Part shown: positions 7,213-12,598 of the stretch, piece by piece
Layout: every line of letters starts with the position of its first letter
Numbering within the stretch: the first letter of the stretch is position 1
Source of the DNA: Candidatus Nealsoniibacteriota bacterium
GTDB taxonomy: Bacteria > Patescibacteriota > Minisyncoccia > Minisyncoccales > MHMH01
DNA length: 19,607 nt
Direction: 5' to 3'
NCBI GenBank assembly: GCA_030700195.1
Contig: JAUYKD010000023.1
Coordinates: 1-19,607, forward strand
Made by a program: the position numbers and the translations under genes
The notes under the pieces: model-generated
Told to the model about the DNA's origin: nothing
Seen by the model: the letters and a program-made list of their open reading frames with translations, nothing else
Database searches by the model: none

Positions 7213-7285
7213 GGTGAGTGAGGAGATTCGAACTCCCGCTAAGAGTTCCACAAACTCTCGTGCTGGCCACTACACTACACTCACC
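7213..7285 (-). tRNA. tRNA-His (GTG)
   Basis: A cloverleaf on the minus strand with acceptor GTGAGTG/CACTCAC, D stem GTGT/GCAC, anticodon stem AGAGT/ACTCT with loop TTGTGGA (anticodon GUG) and T stem GGGAG/CTCCT. The extra G at -1 (7285) is encoded and can pair with C73 (7213), the identity element for histidyl-tRNA synthetase. CCA is not encoded. It is downstream of the tRNA-Arg (UCU) and likely shares its promoter. Confidence 0.95.
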
Positions 7286-7286
7286 A

Positions 7287-7308
7287 TGTGCCCTCGGGAG
7301 GACTCGAA
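7287..7308 (-). other. 3' fragment of a tRNA-Arg-like gene (22-bp duplicate)
   Basis: These 22 bp are identical to 7441-7462, the 3' end of the intact tRNA-Arg (UCU): 3' acceptor strand, distal T stem and most of the T loop. The match stops in the T loop; the sequence then runs into a palindromic element (7319-7359). A complete second cloverleaf cannot be folded from what follows, so I read it as a tRNA remnant or a copied tRNA end. Confidence 0.6.
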
Positions 7309-7318
7309 GAATTGCCCC

Positions 7319-7359
7319 CGCCTGCTAACGCCTTGAGCGTAGCGATTGGCAGGCAGGCG
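7319..7359. repeat. Palindromic element CGCCTGC...GCAGGCG
   Basis: Outer stem CGCCTGC (7319-7325) with GCAGGCG (7353-7359), enclosing a 27-nt interior that itself contains TAACGCC and GGCAGG arms. It shares the GGCAGGCAGG half-site of the 20-bp palindrome at 274-293. It lies right beside the tRNA-Arg 3' fragment. The remaining bases to 7442 hold nothing I recognise. Confidence 0.6.
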
Positions 7360-7442
7360 AAGGCCTAAGGGATAGAAGATTCTCGCCACCCCAAAGACCA
7401 CAAATAAATTTTGTTATCCCAAATGGGAGACAAAACTTATTG

Positions 7443-7516
7443 TGCCCTCGGGAGGACTCGAACCTCCACTCTTTTCCTTAGAAGGGAATCGCTTTATCCG
7501 GTTAAGCTACGAGGGC
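7443..7516 (-). tRNA. tRNA-Arg (TCT)
   Basis: A 74-nt cloverleaf on the minus strand. Acceptor GCCCTCG/CGAGGGC pairs perfectly, D stem GCTT/AAGC, anticodon loop CTTCTAA (anticodon UCU, reads AGA/AGG), T stem GGAGG/CCTCC with loop TTCGAGT, discriminator A. The top pair of the anticodon stem is A-A. CCA is not encoded. A strong promoter lies directly upstream. Confidence 0.95.
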
Positions 7517-7530
7517 ATTTTGACTCAAAC

Positions 7531-7559
7531 ATTATATCAAAAATAAGATTATTTGCCAA
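7531..7559 (-). promoter_or_regulatory. Strong sigma70-type promoter for tRNA-Arg(TCT)-tRNA-His
   Basis: On the minus strand TTGGCA (7554-7559) and a perfect TATAAT (7531-7536) are exactly 17 bp apart, with TGA before the -10. The -35 lies inside the last codons of the response-regulator gene. The predicted start is about 8 nt before the tRNA 5' end. Confidence 0.8.
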
Positions 7560-7920
7560 GAGCCTTCTTAATTTTATCTATTACCTCTTCTAAGCTGTAG
7601 TTTGCTTTAACCAAATAGGTCTTTGCCCCTAATTCTATGGCTTTCTCTATATCGCCCATTGATTCCAAATTGGTTAGAATAATCACCGGAATATCTTTAG
7701 TCGCCTCATTCGCTTTAAGCTGCTTTAAAACTTCGAACCCGTGGAGCTTAGGCAAAATAAGGTCAAGCAGAATTAAGTCCGGCTTTTCTTTTTTGGCAAG
7801 AGCAAGGCCGGCTTGCCCATCCAAGGCTTTTAACACTTCATATCCCTCCCCCTCTAAAACATCTCCTAAAGTCTTCTGAAGGGCTTTTTCGTCTTCAACT
7901 AATAATATTTTCTGTGGCAT
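7549..7920 (-). CDS. Single-domain (CheY-like) response regulator
   Basis: A 123-residue receiver domain with no output domain. The phosphorylation site is Asp53 (LILLDLILPKLHG), with the acidic pair Glu9/Asp10, Thr83 (IILTN) and the conserved Lys105 (YLVKA) all in place, so it should be active. It is 12 nt downstream of the histidine kinase gene and co-directional, so that kinase is almost surely its partner. As it has no DNA-binding domain, it must act by protein contact, or pass the phosphate on. The sequence around the lysine (KANYSLEEVIDKIKKAL) is typical of Patescibacterial stand-alone receivers. Its end carries the promoter of the downstream tRNA genes. Confidence 0.95.
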   Translation of the reverse strand: MPQKILLVEDEKALQKTLGDVLEGEGYEVLKALDGQAGLALAKKEKPDLILLDLILPKLHGFEVLKQLKANEATKDIPVIILTNLESMGDIEKAIELGAKTYLVKANYSLEEVIDKIKKALGK

Positions 7921-7932
7921 AAAAGTATTGCA

Positions 7933-8883
7933 TTATTTAGTTGGTATAGTAAACCAAAACGTCGACCCTTTATTTTCTTCGGACTTAAAGCCGATTTTCC
8001 CTTTAGACATATTAATGATTGACTTGGCTATGTATAATCCAAGACCTGAACCGTGAGTTTCATATCGCAAGGCGTTGCTCGAACGAAAAAACTTCTGGAA
8101 AATATTCTTTTGGTCTTTTTTTGGAATACCGACTCCTTGGTCTTTCACCGAAAAAAGAACATCTCTTCCTCTTTTATCTATAACCACCGCTATTTTATTT
8201 TTCTCTTTGCTGTAACGGATGGCATTGTCTATAAAATTATCAACCACTAATCTTATTTGAGAAGGGTCTCCAAAAACGTCTGGCAACGGCTTTTTTGAAA
8301 TTTCGAGCTTTATCTCAACGTTGGAAGAAACAGCGACGGGCGTAAACTGCTTAATGGATTCTTGAGTAATATTTTCCAGAGAAAATTTCTGATTTCTTAA
8401 AGGAAGCCTGCCCTGTTCAATCCGCGAAACCATTAATAAGGCGGAAACTAATTCTCCCATTCTTTTAGTGTTGTCTTCCAAAATATCCACGTATTCTACT
8501 TCCTTTTCTCCCAACTGACAGAGCTTGTCTGAAGATAAAGCCTCTAAGGCCCATTTTAAATTAGAAATGGGAGATCTTAATTGATGGGAAACAATGCTGA
8601 CGAATTCTGATTTCAGCTTATTTGCTTCAGCCAACCCTTCCAAGGTTCTTGTTATGCTAAAGGTTATAATGAACAAAATAACGGTTAAAATAAAAACTAT
8701 CAATAATACAATGGCTGGATCAGCTATATAGCGAGTTCCCAGGGCATAAGTTATAAGGGAGGTAGCCATAATAACCATTCCCATTATTAAAAAGAGAAAC
8801 TGGGGACATTTCCAAAGGCCCAGATCATATCTTTTGCACGTAGCCTTAATATTAAGCTGACTCAATATTTTTTTAAAATCCAT
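7933..8883 (-). CDS. Membrane histidine kinase without a large sensor domain
   Basis: A 316-residue kinase from the ATG at 8883 (a TTG one codon upstream is less likely). Two membrane segments (about residues 29-48 and 55-78) are joined by a loop of under ten residues, so there is no real extracytoplasmic sensor. A HisKA domain follows with the phospho-acceptor His100 (SHQLRSPISNLKW). The HATPase_c domain shows the N box (DNFIDNAIRYS), G1 (DQGVGIP) and G2 (GSGLGLYIAKS) boxes. It probably senses a membrane property or a partner protein and phosphorylates the receiver encoded 12 nt downstream. The -10 TATAAT (8891-8896) with TGA before it ends 7 nt before the ATG, so the mRNA is probably leaderless. 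Confidence 0.95.
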   Translation of the reverse strand: MDFKKILSQLNIKATCKRYDLGLWKCPQFLFLIMGMVIMATSLITYALGTRYIADPAIVLLIVFILTVILFIITFSITRTLEGLAEANKLKSEFVSIVSHQLRSPISNLKWALEALSSDKLCQLGEKEVEYVDILEDNTKRMGELVSALLMVSRIEQGRLPLRNQKFSLENITQESIKQFTPVAVSSNVEIKLEISKKPLPDVFGDPSQIRLVVDNFIDNAIRYSKEKNKIAVVIDKRGRDVLFSVKDQGVGIPKKDQKNIFQKFFRSSNALRYETHGSGLGLYIAKSIINMSKGKIGFKSEENKGSTFWFTIPTK

Positions 8884-8890
8884 CAACTAA

Positions 8891-8896
8891 ATTATA
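8891..8896 (-). promoter_or_regulatory. Extended -10 TGA-TATAAT for the histidine kinase operon
   Basis: A perfect TATAAT on the minus strand, preceded by TGA, with 7 nt to the start codon at 8883. No good -35 is visible; the extended -10 may make up for it. Confidence 0.55.
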
Positions 8897-8925
8897 TCAT
8901 AAACCGAGCGAGACAAAAAGCCGAG

Positions 8926-8953
8926 CGAAGGTCAAGATGAGATTTATCTCATC
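8926..8953 (-). repeat. Hairpin repeat ATGAGAT-ATCTCAT-CTTGACC, reverse copy
   Basis: Stem GATGAGAT (8936-8943) and ATCTCATC (8946-8953) with a 2-nt loop. On the minus strand it is followed by TTGACC and CTCGGCTT, the same tail as the hairpin at 7162-7187. Confidence 0.6.
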
Positions 8954-8971
8954 GCCTTGAAGAACAAGTTC

Positions 8972-9125
8972 ACCCCGTTAGCAATCTGCTCCTGATTTAC
9001 TTGGCGCAGTGCGTGCATCGAATAGGTGCTTCCCTGGTGGGGCGAAGCGCTGCGCCCATGAAAGGATGTGGCTATTCGCCACTCGCGCTTCGCAATTGTT
9101 TTGAATAGCAGATTGCTAACGGGGT
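8972..9125. repeat. 154-bp element with 19-bp perfect terminal inverted repeats
   Basis: ACCCCGTTAGCAATCTGCT (8972-8990) is the exact reverse complement of 9107-9125. Inside, GGCGCAG (9003-9009) pairs with CTGCGCC (9050-9056). The interior has no reading frame. It resembles a miniature inverted-repeat element or a large structured RNA. The right arm carries the likely -35 of the tRNA-Pro promoter. Confidence 0.75.
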
Positions 9126-9141
9126 AAAAATGTGCTAAATT
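9113..9141 (+). promoter_or_regulatory. Promoter for tRNA-Pro/tRNA-Gly
   Basis: TTGCTA (9113-9118) and TAAATT (9136-9141) are 17 bp apart, with TGC before the -10. The start would be about 6 nt before tRNA-Pro. The -35 is part of the inverted repeat at 9107-9125. Confidence 0.5.
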
Positions 9142-9153
9142 GATAAGTGTTTA

Positions 9154-9224
9154 CGGGGTATGGTGTAATGGTAGCACGAGTCCTTTGGGAGGATTTAGTC
9201 TCGGTTCGAGTCCGAGTACCCCGA
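9154..9224 (+). tRNA. tRNA-Pro (TGG)
   Basis: A 71-nt cloverleaf: acceptor CGGGGTA/TACCCCG starting with the C1-G72 pair usual for bacterial proline tRNAs, D stem GTGT/GCAC, anticodon loop TTTGGGA (anticodon UGG), T stem CTCGG/CCGAG with loop TTCGAGT, discriminator A. CCA is not encoded. Confidence 0.95.
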
Positions 9225-9254
9225 CATCCAGCTTCCGCTGACTTGCGGGCTTTG

Positions 9255-9288
9255 CCCGCCGAAGCCAGCTTCAGCTGGCGAAGGCGGG
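9255..9288 (+). repeat. Two-tier GC-rich hairpin overlapping the tRNA-Gly 5' end
   Basis: CCCGCC (9255-9260), loop GAA, GCCAGCT (9264-9270), loop TC, AGCTGGC (9273-9279), loop GAA, GGCGGG (9283-9288). The last arm includes the first five bases of tRNA-Gly. The plan matches the hairpin at 5816-5842. A rival hairpin, GCGGGC-TTT-GCCCGC, overlaps it at 9245-9259. Confidence 0.65.
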
Positions 9289-9354
9289 TGTCGTATATTG
9301 GTATTACCTCAGCTTTCCAAGCTGATGAGAGGGGTTCGATTCCCCTCACCCGCT
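9284..9354 (+). tRNA. tRNA-Gly (TCC)
   Basis: A 71-nt cloverleaf: acceptor GCGGGTG/CACCCGC, D arm GTAT/TTAC with one mismatch, anticodon stem TCAGC/GCTGA with loop TTTCCAA (anticodon UCC), T stem AGGGG/CCCCT with loop TTCGATT, discriminator T as in bacterial glycine tRNAs. CCA is not encoded. It is 59 nt behind tRNA-Pro and most likely co-transcribed. Confidence 0.95.
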
Positions 9355-9414
9355 CAATAGTGTACTTTTGGAGTAAATCTCCCTCATTTCCCCTTTATTT
9401 AGGGCATTTTTGGC

Positions 9415-9428
9415 AGGTTCTAACCTGG
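9415..9428. repeat. 14-bp repeat AGGTTCTAACCTGG (identical copy at 12238-12251)
   Basis: The two identical copies lie in the same orientation on either side of the 9639-11796 gene pair; the left copy is 60 nt past tRNA-Gly. A third, shorter copy (AGGTTCTAACC) is at 12094-12104. The core is nearly palindromic. Apart from this motif and the terminator at 9545-9577, the gap 9355-9638 holds nothing I recognise. Confidence 0.6.
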
Positions 9429-9544
9429 CCTTATTCTTGGCGAAGGATTTATTTTGGTTTGAATTCATTTCTCCAGCAAAGATGGGAAACATATAATATG
9501 TTTAAACGTCGTTTTTGCCAACGCTCATTGCACGATCTTGCACA

Positions 9545-9577
9545 AACAAAAATCCACTAACGAAATAGTGGACTCTT
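9545..9577 (-). terminator. Rho-independent terminator of the 9639-11796 operon
   Basis: On the minus strand CCACTA (9571-9566) pairs with TAGTGG (9559-9554) around a 6-nt loop, followed by ATTTTTG. Flanking CAAACAA/TTGTTTG can lengthen the stem. It is about 60 nt past the stop codon at 9639. Confidence 0.65.
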
Positions 9578-9638
9578 GTTTGACAACTTTTTATTATTTA
9601 TTTCTACCCTTACTATTCTTCGACCTTTCAAGATATTT

Positions 9639-10730
9639 TTACCGCCAAACTCTACGAATTCGGACAAACTCTATTGATTTCGCCTGTAAGCTATCATCTA
9701 CCTCTACCTTTTCCGCCTTCCAAACAGTCCCGGTTTGCAAATCTCCTAAAATCCAAGAACCATCACTGCACATATAATTTATCCTTTTTTCGTTTATAAC
9801 TCCCGTCGCGCCAGTTATAAATCTACAGGTAGTCCAGTCTTCAAGCTCGATTAGCCATCCTTGTCCTTCTTCTGCACCCATGTCTTCGGGCAATGGTTCG
9901 GTGAGTTTAAGCTGGAAACCCTTGTCTTTTGTTATTGGGTCGGAATCGCAAATAAGGTTATTTATTTTACTGATCACAAAACAAGGATCGTAAATACGAT
10001 TCTCTACTACGCATCGCCAAGTACCTTTCCTGCCTGAAGTTAAAGCATTTATCCAGCACGACCCTTCTTGAATTTCTGAAGGAATTTCTGTCGGCACATA
10101 TTTTATAACTTCAGTAGAAGTAAGGGTGCTATTTATAAACTTAAAAGTGGAAAGCATTTGGTTAATAACTAGTTTATCATCGTTTTTATCTGCAATAGAT
10201 GAAATGGTCGTATAGCGACTTAAGCCTTGATCAATATAATAAAGTTCTGTCGTGCAGTTATTAAATGCCTCTTCAATTTTTAATGCACCGTGTCCTCCTA
10301 TTATTGTCGAAATTAGTTTTGGTTTTATCGTCGGAGGCAATCCTCTCTCCGGATTTTCGATTTGGAAATTCACAAAATCTTCGAAGGTTTGCTGGCTATC
10401 GCGCAACTTACCAACTTGATAGAGCATAGAAGCTACGCCGGGCTGGCAGGGGCTCACCGATTCGTCCTCACGACCACCAATGCCGTTAGAAATATTAATC
10501 TGTATAAAACCTTTAGTTTGATCTGTCGATGTTTCTCCGTCGTTTAATATCCAAGAATTTGGGTACTGAAACTCGATACCGTACTTCTCATTTTTGTAAG
10601 TTTTCCAATCAGCGGTTTCATCTTTGACCTCTTCTTCCGGCGCTACAAAATACTGCCAAGCGAAAAATCCTCCAGTAATAATTGCAACGACTATAACAAT
10701 AATCCAAATTTTAGAGAAAACTTGATTCAT
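9639..10730 (-). CDS. Membrane-anchored PsbP-like protein with Cys-containing C-terminal module
   Basis: A 363-residue protein: anchor (about residues 8-28, MNQVFSKIWIIVIVVAIITGGFFAWQYF), acidic linker, core starting WKTYKNEKYGIEFQYPNSW and ending NQMLSTFKFIN (about 190-200). The last 160 residues form a module seen nowhere else in the window, with six or more cysteines in patterns such as GTWRCVVENRIYDPCFV and NYMCSDGSW, suggesting disulfide-stabilised extracytoplasmic folds. It follows the gene at 10735-11796 after 4 nt, so both are on one mRNA that ends at the terminator near 9550. Family function unknown. Confidence 0.85.
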   Translation of the reverse strand: MNQVFSKIWIIVIVVAIITGGFFAWQYFVAPEEEVKDETADWKTYKNEKYGIEFQYPNSWILNDGETSTDQTKGFIQINISNGIGGREDESVSPCQPGVASMLYQVGKLRDSQQTFEDFVNFQIENPERGLPPTIKPKLISTIIGGHGALKIEEAFNNCTTELYYIDQGLSRYTTISSIADKNDDKLVINQMLSTFKFINSTLTSTEVIKYVPTEIPSEIQEGSCWINALTSGRKGTWRCVVENRIYDPCFVISKINNLICDSDPITKDKGFQLKLTEPLPEDMGAEEGQGWLIELEDWTTCRFITGATGVINEKRINYMCSDGSWILGDLQTGTVWKAEKVEVDDSLQAKSIEFVRIRRVWR

Positions 10731-10734
10731 AAAT

Positions 10735-11796
10735 TTATTTTAAAAACCTGAAAGTAGAAAGTATCTTATCTGTTATTGTTGTTTCTGCACTATTCTGAAG
10801 CCTCTCAAGCTGTCCACCGCTTGCTATAACATACACATAATTTCCCTTTGGTACAAATGTTATTCCACCTGAAGCATATTCCCAATCCTCAACCAATATT
10901 TGGGTTGCTACTCCCCCTACGGTTACATCTTTTAATTTTTTGTGAGTTTCATAATAAGTTAGCGGTTTCCCTAAAACCCATTTATCGGGATAAGTTGTCG
11001 ATTTTCCTAAAATCCATTCTTCGGCAGTCTGGTCGCCCTTAGGGACAACATCTATTACCATTGGATAAATCGAGGTAGTGCCCACTCCCGCTATTTCGTA
11101 AGTATAATTCCACAACGTTGAGGAAAGATAAATACTGCCGGTGTGTGCAGGCCCGACTATTGTCCATTCCTTTGGATATTTCACTTCGTATCCATATTCC
11201 TCATTTTTATAAGTCTGCCAATCGGCGGTTTCTTCTGCTTCAATAAACCCAAAGGTAGAAAGCATTTGATTATAAACCTCGAGTTCGTCTTGCGGTATCG
11301 GCGCCGCAAGCTTCTCATTTATCGAAATATCAAATAATACATTGTGGTCGGGTGATTGAAACACCGTATCGATAGAATTAAAATGTGTCCCCTGACTTTC
11401 AAATTGAACAGATTCCGATACTAAACCCGGTTTTGGAGTAGTACATAAAGTATTGCCGCTTGGTAATGGCTTACAGAGATAACTATTAATCGCTTCGGTT
11501 GGGGTAAGGCTTGTTGGCCATAATTTAATCAGAATGTCAGAATAATCTAAATAGATAGGGTTAGAAAATTTTATCAACGTTTGTCCTAAAGCATCTGCTC
11601 CAGGAAATTCGGCTACGGATAGAAATGAAGGATATTTAATCTCGAAATCCCACAATCCGTTCTTATAGGTATTCCAATTAGTGGTTTTATCTGAGACTGC
11701 TTCTTCTTTTGGCCCCAAATACTGCCAAGCAAAAAATCCGGCAGTAGCAACAACAAGAAGAATAAGGATTAATCTTATGGTTTGAGTTGTGTTCAT
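10735..11796 (-). CDS. Membrane-anchored protein with two tandem PsbP-like cores
   Basis: A 353-residue protein. After an anchor at about residues 8-27 (LILILLVVATAGFFAWQYLG) there are two full copies of the family core. The first starts WNTYKNGLWDFEIKYPSF and ends YNQMLSTFGFIEAEE; the second follows at once, WQTYKNEEYGYEVKYPKEW, and ends ILSTFRFLK at the C-terminus. This internal duplication fixes the boundaries of the repeating unit (about 150 residues) and shows that it is a self-contained domain. The divergence of the two copies shows that the duplication is old. It is the first gene of the unit; TAAAAT lies 5 nt before the ATG. Function unknown. Confidence 0.87.
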   Translation of the reverse strand: MNTTQTIRLILILLVVATAGFFAWQYLGPKEEAVSDKTTNWNTYKNGLWDFEIKYPSFLSVAEFPGADALGQTLIKFSNPIYLDYSDILIKLWPTSLTPTEAINSYLCKPLPSGNTLCTTPKPGLVSESVQFESQGTHFNSIDTVFQSPDHNVLFDISINEKLAAPIPQDELEVYNQMLSTFGFIEAEETADWQTYKNEEYGYEVKYPKEWTIVGPAHTGSIYLSSTLWNYTYEIAGVGTTSIYPMVIDVVPKGDQTAEEWILGKSTTYPDKWVLGKPLTYYETHKKLKDVTVGGVATQILVEDWEYASGGITFVPKGNYVYVIASGGQLERLQNSAETTITDKILSTFRFLK

Positions 11797-11984
11797 ATTG
11801 TATTTTAATTAGTTTTATTCATCATAACATCCTTTTTCTATTTTATAAAGTCACCAACCCCCACTCCATTGTTTTATTTTAGTCCTTAGACTGCCTTTTG
11901 TAAAACATCCTGTTCCCCAGGGCTTGATTAAAAATTGGAGAAAATGATTTTTAAACAAGGTTATATGTTGCCATATCGCAAATA

Positions 11985-12011
11985 TAAAAAACTGCGCTTC
12001 CTGTGGAAGCG
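11985..12011 (-). terminator. Rho-independent terminator (orphan)
   Basis: A perfect 7-bp GC-rich stem, 3-nt loop, then CAGTTTTTTATA on the minus strand. On the plus strand no T-run follows, so it acts leftward. No gene ends directly before it. Confidence 0.6.
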
Positions 12012-12205
12012 TACCTAAGAAACAATTTTTAGCCGATTTTTTTTATTAACGATGTGAATGTAGTGAACGTTCTGGAAGAGGGGGTTATAGACGAGGTTCT
12101 AACCAGAATGGGGATTATACCAATGAAGAGCACTTTCTGCTCTCTTACGCTGTCTAGAAGCTCTCTGGAGCCCTTGAAAATAAGCTACCAGGATGATACC
12201 ATTTC
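11985..12205 (-). ncRNA. Possible small RNA of about 220 nt, family unknown
   Basis: The case rests on an orphan terminator and a possible promoter. On the minus strand the stem CGCTTCC-ACA-GGAAGCG (12011-11995) is followed closely by a run of six T, with no reading frame ahead of it. TTCAAA-N16-TATATT, ending near 12213, could start a transcript. Between them are hairpins AGAGCA/TGCTCT and GCTC/GAGC. I looked for RNase P RNA, tmRNA and SRP RNA signatures and found none. It could instead be a second terminator for read-through from the HU operon. Confidence 0.25.
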
Positions 12206-12271
12206 AAATATAGTGTAATCGGTTAGTGTTTGAAAAGAGGTTCTAACCTGGTCTACTAACCTGCTCCAAAT

Positions 12272-12310
12272 AGAAAAAATGACAAAGGTTTATCCTCTGT
12301 CATTTTTTCT
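12272..12310 (-). terminator. Rho-independent terminator of the rny-HU operon
   Basis: A 13-bp stem, AGAAAAAATGACA (12272-12284) with its exact complement (12298-12310), extended inside by AGG/CCT around the loop TTTAT. It starts 15 nt past the HU stop codon and ends in a T-run on the minus strand. A-rich and T-rich arms make it usable in both directions. Confidence 0.85.
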
Positions 12311-12324
12311 TTAGATAGTTTTAA

Positions 12325-12597
12325 TTATTTTACAGCTTCTTTCAATACTTTGCCCGCCTTGAACACCGGCGCTTTTTTAGCCGGTATTTTGATTTTTTCG
12401 CCTGTTTTTGGATTTCTGCCTTCCCTTTCCTTTCTTTGAGATACTTTAAACTTTCCAAAGCCGGTTAAAACAACATCTTCACCCCTGGATAATGACTTGG
12501 TTATTTCATCCAAAAGCACGGTCAAACATTCCCCCGCCTGTCTCTTGGATAGACCGGTTTTTCTGACGATTGATTGTGTTAGTTCTTCTTTTTGCAT
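12325..12597 (-). CDS. HU-family nucleoid DNA-binding protein
   Basis: A 90-residue protein when started at the ATG at 12597 (MQKEELTQSIVRKTGLS), exactly the usual HU length. It shows the family's helical dimerisation half, the VLTGFGKFKV turn, and the DNA-clamping arm with GRNPKTGEKIKIPA, including the proline that intercalates into DNA. The arm ends in KKAPVFKAGKVLKEAV. It should bind and bend DNA as a dimer and compact the nucleoid. A longer reading from a TTG at 12615 would overlap RNase Y and is not needed. The ATG is 1 nt past the RNase Y stop, so translation is tightly coupled. It is ended by the strong terminator at 12272-12310. No second HU gene lies in the window. Confidence 0.95.
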   Translation of the reverse strand: MQKEELTQSIVRKTGLSKRQAGECLTVLLDEITKSLSRGEDVVLTGFGKFKVSQRKEREGRNPKTGEKIKIPAKKAPVFKAGKVLKEAVK

Positions 12598-12598
12598 A

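Larger units (their letters stand above)
11797..12324. other. 528-bp gene-poor region with two terminators and repeated motifs
   Basis: No reading frame of 60 codons or more is present. The stretch holds the terminator of the HU operon (12272-12310), a second minus-strand terminator (11985-12011), two copies of the AGGTTCTAACC motif and several small hairpins, for example AGAGCA/TGCTCT (12127-12143). Next to the gene start at 11796 is the upstream region of that gene. Confidence 0.7.

Noticed and set aside
9116..9560. Open reading frames on both strands across tRNA-Pro and tRNA-Gly
   Set aside because: The two cloverleaf tRNAs explain the sequence and the peptides have no sensible composition.
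11930..12270. RNase P RNA, tmRNA or SRP RNA in the gene-poor region
   Set aside because: None of the conserved core sequences of these RNAs could be found on either strand.
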